A stretch of DNA of 56,200 bases, from positions 1 to 56,200 of the forward strand of contig NZ_KQ949111.1 of assembly GCF_001514305.1 (NCBI RefSeq). Reading direction: 5' to 3'. Position 1 is the stretch's first letter. Each line of letters begins with the position of its first letter. The position numbers were made by a program, and so were the translations under genes. Below are positions 17,249 to 25,616 of the stretch, piece by piece. Below the pieces are notes generated by a model that saw nothing but the letters and a program-made list of their open reading frames with translations, was not told the DNA's origin and did no database searches. This stretch comes from Streptomyces dysideae (GTDB lineage: Bacteria; Actinomycetota; Actinomycetes; Streptomycetales; Streptomycetaceae).

Positions 17249-18307
17249 TCAGGAGGCGCTCGGCGGCGCCGTGGAGCCCCGTACGACCAGCTCGACCGGG
17301 ATGTCCCCGGCCTGGGGTGTACGGCTCTCCAGGACCGCCAGCAGGGCCTGCATGCCCCGCTCCCCGAACAGCTCGGAATCCAGCCGCACGGTCGTCAGCT
17401 CCGGGTCCAGGGCGGTGGCGAGGGCGAGGTCGTCCAGGCCGGTGACGGAGATGTCGTCCGGGATGCGCAGGTCGAGGCGCCGGGCTGCCTTGTAGGCGCC
17501 GGCGGCCAGTTTGTCGTCGTCGCAGACCAGCGCGGTGGGCCGGGGCCCGGAGGTGGCGAGCGCGGCCTCCGCTGCGGTCCGGGCGCCCTCGATGGAGATC
17601 GGCGCGCGGGCCGTCCGTACCGATGTCCCCGGCACCGCGCCGACCCGGGTCGCCAGCTCACGCGCGCGTACCTCGAACGTCCAGGACGGCACGTCCGCCG
17701 CCAGGTGCAGGAAGTGCCGGTGCCCGAGATCCAGCAGGTGGTCGGCGACCCGCCGGATGCCGTCGGCGATGTCCAGGTTCACCGTCGCCGCGCCCAGGCT
17801 GCCCTCCGGGTCGCTGTCCAGCATCACCAGCGGCAGCTGGTCGCCGCGGATCGCGGTGAGGGCGTCGGCGGCCATGGAGGAGGCGATGACGCCGTCCAGG
17901 GCGGCCTGGGCGGAGGCGAAGGGATCGCGGGCGGGGCCGATGCCCTCGGGGGAGGGGTAGAGGACCACGCCGAAGCCGTGCCTGGCGGCGACGCGGGCGG
18001 CGCCGGTGTAGACGCCCGCGAAGAATTCCGTCGTCAGGGCCGGCACGACGAGGAGGACCGTGCGGGTGCGGCCGAGGCGGAGGTTGCGGGCGGCGAGGTT
18101 GGGCCGGTAACCGAGCTCACGGGCGGCCTCGCGGACGCGTTCCGCCGTGGTCTCCGAGACCCGCCCGCGCCACTTGTCGCCGAGCACCAGGGAGACCGCC
18201 GCCTGGGAGACCCCGGCGGCCTGCGCGACGTCACGGCTCGTGGGGCGGGTGCTGCCTCGTGCCACCGTGGGCCTGCTCTTTCGTCTGGACGCCTGAACAG
18301 CGGACAT
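17249..18307 (-). CDS. LacI-family transcriptional regulator
   Basis: A 352-residue regulator with an N-terminal LacI helix-turn-helix (TSRDVAQAAGVSQAAVSLVLGD, about 20-42) and hinge helix (RPNLAARNLR). A periplasmic-binding-like effector domain follows, including the VTGLDDLALA motif near the C-terminus. The ligand is probably a sugar or nucleoside, as is usual in the family. The ATG at 18307 is the best start, although its ribosome binding site is weak. It is divergent from the MFS transporter gene across 66 bp that hold paired TACGTA palindromes, so it very likely controls that transporter and itself. The pair interrupts the proteasome cluster between prcA and pafA. Confidence 0.87.
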   Translation of the reverse strand: MSAVQASRRKSRPTVARGSTRPTSRDVAQAAGVSQAAVSLVLGDKWRGRVSETTAERVREAARELGYRPNLAARNLRLGRTRTVLLVVPALTTEFFAGVYTGAARVAARHGFGVVLYPSPEGIGPARDPFASAQAALDGVIASSMAADALTAIRGDQLPLVMLDSDPEGSLGAATVNLDIADGIRRVADHLLDLGHRHFLHLAADVPSWTFEVRARELATRVGAVPGTSVRTARAPISIEGARTAAEAALATSGPRPTALVCDDDKLAAGAYKAARRLDLRIPDDISVTGLDDLALATALDPELTTVRLDSELFGERGMQALLAVLESRTPQAGDIPVELVVRGSTAPPSAS

Positions 18308-18309
18308 GG

Positions 18310-18336
18310 TACGTATGAGAACCGAAGTTATACGTA
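18310..18336. promoter_or_regulatory. Candidate LacI-type operator: two TACGTA palindromes 21 bp apart
   Basis: TACGTA occurs at 18310-18315 and at 18331-18336, exactly two helical turns apart; ACGTAT and ATACGT also form an inverted repeat over 18311-18335. The site lies just upstream of the LacI start and before the MFS gene. AT-rich bases around it could also form overlapping promoters. Confidence 0.5.
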
Positions 18337-18373
18337 AAACGTCAGCGGGTCGGGGCGACGGAGAGGGCGGGGC

Positions 18374-19633
18374 ATGGTCGCGGGATACCTGGAGATCCTC
18401 AGGGCGAAGCACGTCACCCGGCTGCTCGCCGGCACCCTCGTGGGCCGGCTGCCGTGCGCGACCGCCCCCATCGCGATCGTGCTCTTCGTGCGCGCCGACG
18501 GCGGCTCCTACAGCCTCGCCGGGGCGCTGGCGGCCGTGTACGGCATCGCCAACGCGGTGGGGCAGCCGCTGCTGGGGCGGCTCGTGGACCTGTACGGCCA
18601 GCCGCGCGTACAGCTACCGGCGGCGGTCCTGTCGGCGCTCGCCATGGCGGTGTTCGCCCTCGTGGGCATCGGGACGCTGCCGCTCGCCTATGCGGGCGTG
18701 GCAGCCGCCGGACTGTTCACCCCGCCCCTGGAGGGCGGGCTGCGGGCGTTGTGGCCGAGTGTCCTGCGCCGGGAGGAGCAGGTGCACACCGCGTACTCCA
18801 TGGACGCGGTGGCGCAGGAAGTCATGTTCACCGTCGGGCCGTTGCTGGTGACGCTGTGCACGGCGCTGTGGTCGGAGCGGGCGGCGCTGCTCGTGCTGAA
18901 CGCCGTCGGGGTGCTCGGCGCGCTCTCCGTGGTCGTGTCGGCGCCCTCGCGTGCCTGGCGCTCGGCACCGCGTGAGGCCCACTGGCTCGGCGCGCTGCGC
19001 TCACCCGGACTCCTCGCGATGCTGGGCGCGTTCCTGTTCGTCGGCATCGCGCTCGGCTCCATCACGGTCGCCGCCGTGCCGTACGCCGACGACAACGGCG
19101 GTGACGTGGTGTACGGCTGGCTGATGGCGGCCATCGGCCTGGGCGCGCTGATCGGCGGCGGGTTCTACGGGGCGGCGCGGTGGACCGGCGACCCGGCCCG
19201 GCGACTGCAGGTGCTGGTAGCCCTCCTGGCGGTGTGTTACGTGCCGCTGATGCTGATGCCCGGCCCGGTCGCGATGACACTGCTCACCGTGCTCGCCGGT
19301 GTCTTCCTCGCGCCGGTCCTCGCCTGCGCCTTCGTGCTCGTCGACCGGCACGCGCCGGCCGGCACGGTCACCGAGGCGTTCTCCTGGCTGGTGACGACGT
19401 TCACGGTCGGTATGTCGGTCGGAACGGGCCTCGCGGGGCCGGTCGTAGAGGCGGGCGGAGCCCTGTGGGGGTTCGCCGTGCCGGGTGCCGCGGGCGGGGT
19501 GTCGCTGGTCGTTCTGCTGGCCACCGGGCGGGTCCTCGCAGCTGCCGCCGGGGGAGCGGTGGTTGCGGCTTCATCGGAAAATGATCCAAACCGTGCCGCC
19601 GAACCTCGTTTCAGCTCAGGGGATCGGGCGTAA
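18374..19633 (+). CDS. MFS transporter
   Basis: A 419-residue major facilitator with about 12 hydrophobic segments and a central polar loop (APSRAWRSAPREAH). The cytoplasmic loop motif between TM2 and TM3 reads GRLVDLYGQPRVQLP. GGAGAGG precedes the ATG by about 8 nt. It resembles drug-efflux or sugar-export facilitators of actinomycetes, but the substrate is not evident. Divergence from the LacI regulator suggests that the regulator's effector is the substrate or is related to it. The gene ends 9 nt before pafA, which however seems to have its own leaderless promoter overlapping the end of this gene. Confidence 0.85.
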   Translation: MVAGYLEILRAKHVTRLLAGTLVGRLPCATAPIAIVLFVRADGGSYSLAGALAAVYGIANAVGQPLLGRLVDLYGQPRVQLPAAVLSALAMAVFALVGIGTLPLAYAGVAAAGLFTPPLEGGLRALWPSVLRREEQVHTAYSMDAVAQEVMFTVGPLLVTLCTALWSERAALLVLNAVGVLGALSVVVSAPSRAWRSAPREAHWLGALRSPGLLAMLGAFLFVGIALGSITVAAVPYADDNGGDVVYGWLMAAIGLGALIGGGFYGAARWTGDPARRLQVLVALLAVCYVPLMLMPGPVAMTLLTVLAGVFLAPVLACAFVLVDRHAPAGTVTEAFSWLVTTFTVGMSVGTGLAGPVVEAGGALWGFAVPGAAGGVSLVVLLATGRVLAAAAGGAVVAASSENDPNRAAEPRFSSGDRA

Positions 19634-19636
19634 TGT
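19631..19636 (+). promoter_or_regulatory. -10 element for a leaderless pafA transcript
   Basis: TAATGT overlaps the end of the MFS gene and is followed by 6 nt and the pafA ATG. No ribosome binding site is present close to the ATG. A -35 is not obvious. Confidence 0.5.
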
Positions 19637-19642
19637 TCAGTC

Positions 19643-21004
19643 ATGGACCGCCGCATTTTCGGGCTGGAGAACGAGTACGGCGTCACGTGCACGTTCAGGG
19701 GACAGCGCCGCCTGTCGCCTGACGAGGTGGCGCGGTACCTCTTCCGCCGTGTCGTGTCATGGGGCCGCAGCAGCAATGTCTTTCTGCGAAACGGCGCCCG
19801 CCTCTATCTCGACGTGGGCTCACATCCGGAATACGCGACACCCGAATGTGACAACGTGACCGAACTGGTCACCCACGACAAAGCGGGCGAGCGCATTCTC
19901 GAAGGACTCCTGGTGGACGCCGAACGACGCCTGCACGAGGAAGGAATCGCGGGCGACGTCTACCTCTTCAAGAACAACACCGACTCGGCGGGCAACTCCT
20001 ACGGTTGCCACGAGAACTACCTGGTGGCCCGGCACGGGGAGTTCTCCCGGCTCGCGGACATCCTCATCCCGTTCCTCGTCACCCGTCAGCTGCTGTGCGG
20101 CGCCGGCAAGGTGCTGCAGACCCCGCGCGGTGCGGTGTACTGCGTCAGCCAGCGGGCGGAGCACATCTGGGAGGGCGTCTCCTCGGCGACGACCCGCTCC
20201 CGGCCGATCATCAACACCCGGGACGAGCCGCACGCCGACGCCGAGCGCTACCGCCGCCTGCACGTCATCGTGGGCGACTCGAACATGTCCGAGACGACCA
20301 TGCTCCTCAAGGTCGGCGCGACCGACCTGGTGCTGCGCATGATCGAGGCGGGCACCGTGATGCGCGACCTGACCCTGGAGAACCCGATCCGGGCGATCCG
20401 CGAGGTCAGCCACGACATCACCGGCCGCCGCAAGGTGCGCCTGGCCAGCGGCCGGGAGGCCTCCGCCCTCGAGGTGCAGCGCGAGTACTACGAGAAGGCC
20501 GTGGACTTCTGCGAGCGCCGAGGCATCCGCACCGGCACCGTGGAGCAGGTCCTGGAGCTGTGGGGCCGCACCCTGGACGCGATCGAGGCCGAGGACCTCG
20601 ACCGGATCGGCACCGAGATCGACTGGGTCATGAAGTACAAGCTCATCGAGCGGTACCGCGCCAAGCACAACATGACCATGTCGCACCCGCGGGTCGCGCA
20701 GATAGACCTCGCCTACCACGACATCCACCGCCGCCGCGGCCTGTACTACCTGCTGGAGAGGAAAGGCCAAGCCGCCCGTATCTGCAACGACTTGAAGATC
20801 TTCGAGGGCAAGTCCGTTCCGCCGCAGACCACTCGGGCCCGGCTGCGCGGCGACTTCATCCGCAGGGCCCAGGAACAGCGGCGGGACTTCACTGTCGACT
20901 GGGTCCACCTGAAGCTCAACGACCAGGCACAGCGCACGGTGTTGTGCAAGGACCCGTTCCGTTCCGTGGACGACCGGGTGGAGAAACTGATCGCCGGTAT
21001 GTGA
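19643..21004 (+). CDS. pafA: Pup-protein ligase
   Basis: A 453-residue ligase that activates the C-terminal glutamate of Pup with ATP and joins it to substrate lysines. The Mg/ATP motif FGLENEYGV carries E9 and E11; the catalytic aspartate is D57 in LYLDVGSHPEYATPE. Compared with Dop it lacks the 35-residue loop, which is the standard way to tell the two apart. Shared motifs include YLFKNNTDSAGNSYGCHENY and INTRDEPHADAE. It has no near ribosome binding site and probably a leaderless message. A perfect-stem terminator follows, separating it from the FKBP genes. Confidence 0.97.
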   Translation: MDRRIFGLENEYGVTCTFRGQRRLSPDEVARYLFRRVVSWGRSSNVFLRNGARLYLDVGSHPEYATPECDNVTELVTHDKAGERILEGLLVDAERRLHEEGIAGDVYLFKNNTDSAGNSYGCHENYLVARHGEFSRLADILIPFLVTRQLLCGAGKVLQTPRGAVYCVSQRAEHIWEGVSSATTRSRPIINTRDEPHADAERYRRLHVIVGDSNMSETTMLLKVGATDLVLRMIEAGTVMRDLTLENPIRAIREVSHDITGRRKVRLASGREASALEVQREYYEKAVDFCERRGIRTGTVEQVLELWGRTLDAIEAEDLDRIGTEIDWVMKYKLIERYRAKHNMTMSHPRVAQIDLAYHDIHRRRGLYYLLERKGQAARICNDLKIFEGKSVPPQTTRARLRGDFIRRAQEQRRDFTVDWVHLKLNDQAQRTVLCKDPFRSVDDRVEKLIAGM

Positions 21005-21076
21005 GCAACAAGTTCCACAGAATCCCCCACTCTCGAATCCGCTCGAGCGGGAGGGGCCCCCATCGGAACGCAACAC

Positions 21077-21109
21077 GGGCGCCGTACGTTTCCCGTACGG
21101 CGCCCTTCT
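21077..21109 (+). terminator. Intrinsic terminator after pafA
   Basis: GGGCGCCGTACG (21077-21088) pairs with CGTACGGCGCCC (21094-21105); the loop is TTTCC and the tail TTCTC. Confidence 0.88.
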
Positions 21110-21167
21110 CACGCCGTAGAGTTGCGCGCACGCCATCACAAGATCGATTGATTACGAGGCCCCCACC

Positions 21168-22160
21168 GTGCGCCGACGCTCACTTCTCATTGCCGTACCC
21201 GCAGGACTGGCCACGCTCGCCGCATGCGGTGACGACAAGGCCGACTCCAGCGACAGCGCGTCGCCCTCGCCTTCGGCTCCGTCGGCCGCGCCGTCACCGA
21301 AGATCGTGGACGGCCCGCTGCCGGCGATCACCGAGGGCGCGAAGTTCGGCGAGAAGCCCACGGTCGCCAAGGGCAGCGGCGACCCGTCGAAGGACCTGGC
21401 GGTGAAGACGGTCATCGCGGGCAACGGCAAGACGGTCGCGGAGGGCGACTTCATCGTGGCCCACTACCTCGGCCAGATCTACGCCACGGCGAAGGTCTTC
21501 GACAACTCCTACGACCGCAAGACCGCGCTGGCCATCCAGCTCGCCCAGGGCAGCATCATCGACGGCTGGCGGTACGCGCTGGCCGGGAAGAAGGCCGGCA
21601 GCCGCGTCGAGATGGCCGTCCCGCCGACCTGGGGCTATGGCAAACAGGGCAACCCGCAGGGCGGCATCAAGGGCACCGACACCCTGGTGTTCGTGGTGGA
21701 CGTGCAGGGCGCGTACGCCGCCACCAGCTCCGCCAAGGGCACGGACGTCGCGCAGGACAACGTCGACCAGCCCAAGGTCGGCACCAACACCGACGGCAAG
21801 GCCCCGTCCATCGAGATCCCCAAGTCGGTCGCGCCCACCAAGCTCGTGGCGAACTACGTCATCGAGGGCGACGGCGAGGAGGTCGCCGCGACCGACAGCG
21901 TGCTCGTGCAGTACAAGGGCGTGCTGTGGGACGGCGGCAAGGAGTTCGACTCGACGTACGCCCGCAAGACCCTGACGTCCTTCTCGCTGCAGGAGGTCGT
22001 CAAGGGCTGGGCGCAGGGACTGACCGGCAAGAAGGTCGGCAGCCGGGTCCTCATCGTCATCCCCCCGGCCCTCGGCTACGGCGACAACCCGCCCAGCGGC
22101 AGCGACATCAAGAAGGACTCCACGCTGGTCTTCTCGGTCGACATCCTGGCGAAGCTGTGA
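21168..22160 (+). CDS. FKBP-type prolyl isomerase lipoprotein with two FKBP domains
   Basis: A 330-residue exported lipoprotein (lipobox LAAC, Cys20) with a Ser/Pro linker to about residue 60. Two FKBP-type peptidyl-prolyl isomerase domains follow, at about 85-185 and 225-330. Each has the PAS signature elements: an AHYLGQIY or VQYKGVLW strand, a QGSIIDGW or EVVKGW segment and a P-x-x-GYG loop. It should assist folding of exported proteins outside the membrane. The GTG start follows a short GAGG. The gene for a cytoplasmic FKBP follows after 59 nt, so the two probably form an operon. Confidence 0.9.
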   Translation: MRRRSLLIAVPAGLATLAACGDDKADSSDSASPSPSAPSAAPSPKIVDGPLPAITEGAKFGEKPTVAKGSGDPSKDLAVKTVIAGNGKTVAEGDFIVAHYLGQIYATAKVFDNSYDRKTALAIQLAQGSIIDGWRYALAGKKAGSRVEMAVPPTWGYGKQGNPQGGIKGTDTLVFVVDVQGAYAATSSAKGTDVAQDNVDQPKVGTNTDGKAPSIEIPKSVAPTKLVANYVIEGDGEEVAATDSVLVQYKGVLWDGGKEFDSTYARKTLTSFSLQEVVKGWAQGLTGKKVGSRVLIVIPPALGYGDNPPSGSDIKKDSTLVFSVDILAKL

Positions 22161-22219
22161 CCCCGCGGAGATGCAAGACTGTGCCTGTTGCCTTTCCACA
22201 ACAAGCAGGAGAGTAAGAC

Positions 22220-22591
22220 GTGAGCATCGACAAGCCCGAGATCGACTTCCCGGGCGGCGAGCCCCCGGCGGACCTCGAGATCAAGGACATCTGGGAGGGC
22301 GACGGCGCCGAAGCGCAGGCGGGTCAGACCGTCACCGTGCACTACGTCGGTGTCGCCTTCAGCACGGGCGAGGAGTTCGACGCCAGCTGGAACCGCGGTA
22401 CGCCGTTCCGCTTCCCGCTGGGTGGCGGCCGCGTCATCAAGGGCTGGGACCTCGGTGTGCAGGGCATGAAGGTCGGCGGCCGCCGCCAGCTGACCATCCC
22501 GGCCCACCTCGCCTACGGCAACCAGAGCCCGACCCCGGCCATCAAGCCGGGCGAGACCCTGATCTTCGTGGTCGACCTGCTCGGGGTCTGA
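22220..22591 (+). CDS. Cytoplasmic FKBP-type peptidyl-prolyl isomerase
   Basis: A 123-residue single-domain FKBP. The active-site pattern is complete: VTVHYVGVAF, EEFDASWNRG, FPLGGGRVIKGWD, LTIPAHLAYG and LIFVVDLLGV. It lacks a signal peptide and so acts in the cytoplasm on prolyl bonds. The GTG start has AGGAGAG 7 nt upstream. It lies just downstream of the exported two-domain FKBP, and a U-tailed terminator follows. Confidence 0.94.
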   Translation: MSIDKPEIDFPGGEPPADLEIKDIWEGDGAEAQAGQTVTVHYVGVAFSTGEEFDASWNRGTPFRFPLGGGRVIKGWDLGVQGMKVGGRRQLTIPAHLAYGNQSPTPAIKPGETLIFVVDLLGV

Positions 22592-22631
22592 GCAAGATCC
22601 GACGCGGGTTCCGACCGGAGCCGATCACCTG

Positions 22632-22668
22632 GGGCCCATGCCTGTCCGGGCATGGGCCCTCGGCTTTT
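22632..22668 (+). terminator. Intrinsic terminator after the FKBP gene
   Basis: GGGCCCATGCC (22632-22642) pairs with GGCATGGGCCC (22649-22659), followed by TCGGCTTTT. Confidence 0.9.
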
Positions 22669-22743
22669 GCCACGCCACTTCGGGGCGGTACGGTCATCGT
22701 TCGTAGGCACCATAGGGACCACAGAGGAAGACGTAGGGCGTCG

Positions 22744-23793
22744 ATGGCCATTGCCAAGGCCGAGCGGCTCATGAATCTGGCGCTGTGTCTGCTCGGGACG
22801 CGGCGGCCGCTGAGCAAGCGTGAGCTGCGCGATTCCATTGAGGCATACGTCGAGGCCGTCAGGCCGGGAAACGGCGCGGCCGTCAGGCCGGGAAACGGCG
22901 AGGCCGTCAGGCCGGGAAACGGCGAGGCCGTCAGGCCGGGAAACGGCGCCGCGGGCTCCGACGACTCCTTCAACCGGATGTTCGAGCGCGACAAGGACGA
23001 CCTGCGCGAGCTCGGTCTGGTCATCGAGACCGTGGAGAACCTCGACGGCGAGGTCGGCTACCTCGCCCGCCGCGACAGCAACCGCCTCCCGCCCATCACC
23101 CTGGACGCCGAGGAGGCCGCCGCCCTGGGCCTGGCCGCCAAGGTGTGGCAGCAGGCCCGGCTCGCCGGCGCGGCCAGCGGCGCCCTGCAGAAGTTGCGGG
23201 CGGCCGGGCTGCCCGAGGATGTCGACCCCTACGAGGCGCACGGCGCCCTTGAGCCCCGGATCCCCGTGCACGAGGCCGCGTTCGAGCCGCTGATGCTGGC
23301 CTGCCGCGACCGCCGCCCCGTCGTCTTCGACTATCGCAAGGCCACCGCCGCCCGCCCCGAACCCCGGCATGTCGAGCCATGGGCGCTGGAGTGCTGGCGC
23401 GGCCACTGGTACCTGGCCGGCTGGGACCGCGACCGCAGCGCCGAGCGCGTGTTCCGGCTGTCCCGGATCACCGGCAAGGTGCGCACCCGCAGCGGCCGGT
23501 ACACCGCCGACGTCCCCGATGTCGTCACCGTGCGGGAGACCGTCGCGAGCTGGGCGGGCGAGACCGCCGACCGGTCCGCGCTGATCCGGCTGCGCACCGG
23601 CGCCGGGTACCCCCTTCGGGCGAAGGCCGGCGCGGTGCGGGAACTCGGCGACGGATGGGACGAGTTGGAGATTCCGTACGGCCACGGGCTCGACGCCTGG
23701 CTGGTGGAGTTCGGGCCGGACGTGGTGGTGCTGGAGCCGGCCGAGCTGCGCGCGGACGTGGTGGACCGGCTGCGTGCCGTGGCCAAGGGCTGA
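22744..23793 (+). CDS. pafB: PafB, WYL-domain DNA-damage regulator, with a repeat insertion in its wHTH domain
   Basis: A 349-residue regulator. With PafC it forms the activator of the LexA-independent DNA-damage response described in mycobacteria. An N-terminal winged helix-turn-helix (about 1-100) is followed by a WYL domain (about 180-280, with RPVVFDYRK and the VEPWALECWRGHWYLAGWD segment) and a C-terminal WCX-type region. Residues 37-68 consist of four VRPGNG-type 8-residue repeats from a 24-bp tandem array, placed between LRDSIEAY and the helix DDSFNRMFERDKDDL. The frame is intact through the array. The ATG at 22744 is the natural start. pafC follows after 17 nt. Confidence 0.93.
   Translation: MAIAKAERLMNLALCLLGTRRPLSKRELRDSIEAYVEAVRPGNGAAVRPGNGEAVRPGNGEAVRPGNGAAGSDDSFNRMFERDKDDLRELGLVIETVENLDGEVGYLARRDSNRLPPITLDAEEAAALGLAAKVWQQARLAGAASGALQKLRAAGLPEDVDPYEAHGALEPRIPVHEAAFEPLMLACRDRRPVVFDYRKATAARPEPRHVEPWALECWRGHWYLAGWDRDRSAERVFRLSRITGKVRTRSGRYTADVPDVVTVRETVASWAGETADRSALIRLRTGAGYPLRAKAGAVRELGDGWDELEIPYGHGLDAWLVEFGPDVVVLEPAELRADVVDRLRAVAKG
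22852..22947 (+). repeat. 4 x 24-bp tandem repeat inside pafB
   Basis: Four contiguous units at 22852, 22876, 22900 and 22924. They are identical except that the second begins GCGG instead of GAGG. Each unit contains GCCGT and ACGGC as inverted arms, so each can form a hairpin. Units code for (E/A)AVRPGNG and preserve the frame. Confidence 0.95.
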
Positions 23794-23810
23794 GGGGGAG
23801 CGGACACACA

Positions 23811-24863
23811 GTGGCAGGCAAACCGGTCAGACCCACGAACGCCATCGACCAGACCCGGCGGATGCTCTCCCTGGTGACATATCTCAGGGAGCGCCCCGGC
23901 GCCCGCGTCGAGGACGTCGCCCGCGCCTTCGGCATCACCGAGGACGAACTGGTCTCCGACCTCGATGTGCTGCCCATGTGCGGCACCAGCTTCCGGGGCG
24001 GTGACCTGCTCGACATCGACACCGACGGCGAGCGGATCTGGTGGCACAACCCAGCCGCCCTCGGGGCGGAAGCGGCCGAGCCGCTCAGGCTCGCCGCCGA
24101 TGAGGCGACCGCACTGCTGGTGGCCGCCCGGGCCGTGTCCACCCTTCCCGGCCTGCGGGAGGGCGACCGGCAGGCGCTGCTGCGGGCCACCGCCAAGGTG
24201 GAGGCCGCGGCCGGTGAGCAGGCGGGCGCCAGTTCCCGGCTGTCGGTGACCTTCGAGTCCGAGGGCGGTGTCTTTGCGGACGTCGACCGGGCGATCTCCG
24301 AGCGGCGCCGGCTGTGGATCCGCTACTACTCGCCCGCCCGGGACGAGGTCACCGAGCGCGAGATCGACCCGATCCGCCTGGTCAGCGTCGGCCACACCTA
24401 TGTGGAGGCCTGGTGCCGCCGCTCCGAGGCGCGGCGTACCTTCCGGCTCGACCGGGTCGCCGAGATCAGGATCCTGGACGAGCCGTCCGCGCCGCCCGAG
24501 GTCGAGCTGCGTGACCTGTCGGAGGGGCTCGTCCAGCCCGCCGCCGAGGACCCCGAGGTTGTCGTCGAGGTCGGCCCCGGCGGGCGCTGGGTGGCCGAAT
24601 ACTACCCGCACGACAGCGCGGATGAGCTTCCGGACGGCGGGCTGCGTATCTCCCTGCGGACGCCCGACCCGACGTCGCTGCGGCGCCTGGCGCTCCGGCT
24701 CGGGCGCGACGGCCGCATCGTCTCGCCGCCGGAGCTCGCCGACAGCGCCCGCCGGGCGGCCCGCGAGGCGCTGGCGGCGTACGACGGGGTCGAGGCGCAG
24801 GGCGCGAGCGGGGCGCACCGGGTTCACGACGGGCAGTACGGCAGGCAGGAGCAGGAGCTTTGA
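23811..24863 (+). CDS. pafC: PafC, WYL-domain DNA-damage regulator
   Basis: A 350-residue partner of PafB with the same layout: winged helix-turn-helix (about 10-75, with RMLSLVTYLRERPGARVEDVA), WYL domain (about 155-240, with LWIRYYSPARDEVTEREIDP and RTFRLDRVAEIRIL) and a C-terminal WCX region. The GTG start at 23811 has GGGGGAG upstream. It lies 17 nt after pafB, so the two are cotranscribed. The last 30 residues are a Gln/Gly-rich tail. The next small gene overlaps its stop codon. Confidence 0.93.
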   Translation: MAGKPVRPTNAIDQTRRMLSLVTYLRERPGARVEDVARAFGITEDELVSDLDVLPMCGTSFRGGDLLDIDTDGERIWWHNPAALGAEAAEPLRLAADEATALLVAARAVSTLPGLREGDRQALLRATAKVEAAAGEQAGASSRLSVTFESEGGVFADVDRAISERRRLWIRYYSPARDEVTEREIDPIRLVSVGHTYVEAWCRRSEARRTFRLDRVAEIRILDEPSAPPEVELRDLSEGLVQPAAEDPEVVVEVGPGGRWVAEYYPHDSADELPDGGLRISLRTPDPTSLRRLALRLGRDGRIVSPPELADSARRAAREALAAYDGVEAQGASGAHRVHDGQYGRQEQEL

Positions 24864-25153
24864 GCGAGTCGGCGGCGTCTGGTGTGCGGGAAGTGACGGT
24901 GGCGTCCGCGTTCGCCGGGATGAGAAGCGTCTCCCCGGTGGTGTTCAAGGCGGGCTGCCCGGACTGCCGGGGCCGCTTCGAGCTCGCCGCGAGCGCCCTG
25001 CGTCTCGCCATCGGCGCCAGCAGCCGCACCACCTTCTACTCCTTCACCTGCCCCGACTGCGGCGCCGCGGTCCGCAAGCCGGCCGGCGAGCGGATCGTCG
25101 AACTGCTCACCGGGGGCGGGGTCAGGACGCTGCGCCTGCACTCGACCCTCTAG
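24860..25153 (+). CDS. Small zinc-ribbon protein of unknown function
   Basis: A protein of up to 97 residues with two CPDC knuckles (GCPDCRGRF and TCPDCGAAVRK) about 32 residues apart, forming one zinc ribbon. The start is uncertain. TTG 24860 overlaps the pafC stop, with AGGAG close by; ATG 24920, just before RSVSPVVFKAGCPDC, would give a minimal 77-residue protein. It follows pafBC directly and is presumably cotranscribed. The function is not recognised. Confidence 0.65.
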   Translation: MSESAASGVREVTVASAFAGMRSVSPVVFKAGCPDCRGRFELAASALRLAIGASSRTTFYSFTCPDCGAAVRKPAGERIVELLTGGGVRTLRLHSTL

Positions 25154-25156
25154 GCT
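25151..25156 (+). promoter_or_regulatory. -10 element for a leaderless small membrane-protein gene
   Basis: TAGGCT overlaps the stop codon of the zinc-ribbon gene and lies 7 nt before the ATG at 25164. No ribosome binding site is present. Confidence 0.45.
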
Positions 25157-25163
25157 CGGCGTC

Positions 25164-25358
25164 ATGTTCTGGCCGATGTTCGCGGTAGCTGTGGGTTTCC
25201 TGGGTCTGGCCGTTCTCGGTGTGCTCGCCGTGCGGGTTTTCCTGGAGGCGCAGCGGCTCGGCAGGCAGGTCACGGACTCCGCGCAGCGCATCAGCCGGGC
25301 GGCCGAGGATCTGGAACGGTCGACGGTCAGCGCGGCCCGCGCTGTGGACTCTCTGTGA
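25164..25358 (+). CDS. Small single-pass membrane protein
   Basis: A 64-residue protein with one N-terminal hydrophobic helix (residues 2-27, AVAVGFLGLAVLGVLAV) and a C-terminal amphipathic, possibly coiled segment (LGRQVTDSAQRISRAAEDL). This resembles the start of DUF948-type envelope proteins, but it is too short to assign. The codon pattern supports a real gene. It lies between pafC and tatA. Confidence 0.65.
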   Translation: MFWPMFAVAVGFLGLAVLGVLAVRVFLEAQRLGRQVTDSAQRISRAAEDLERSTVSAARAVDSL

Positions 25359-25616
25359 GTACGGCTGTTCATCGCATGTGAGTCCTGCGGCTGAGGCGTT
25401 TTGGGCGACTTCGCCCTGTCATCCGGGGGGCTCCGCCAGGTACGCTGCTGGTCGCGGCCCGGAGAACGAGGCCCGGACCGCGGACCGGGAGTATGCACAG
25501 GCATTGCCTGACGTTTACTCCTGCGGGTTACGATCGCCCAAAGCCGATGGTCGGATCTCTGTTCGACCAGTCGGACACAAGGACTTCCTGTCGCCTCGGT
25601 GAAGAAGGTAAAAGCT

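Noticed and set aside
18108..18111. Possible TTA codons in other genes (for example TAA on the plus strand in the LacI gene)
   Set aside because: In each case checked the trinucleotide spans two codons (such as GGT TAC), so only the one in rarC is in frame.
22852..22947. Possible CRISPR array
   Set aside because: The repeats are contiguous without spacers, only 24 bp long, and in frame inside pafB.
25359..25616. Small gene in the 258-bp gap before tatA
   Set aside because: Short frames exist but have no codon bias, no ribosome binding site and no recognisable product.
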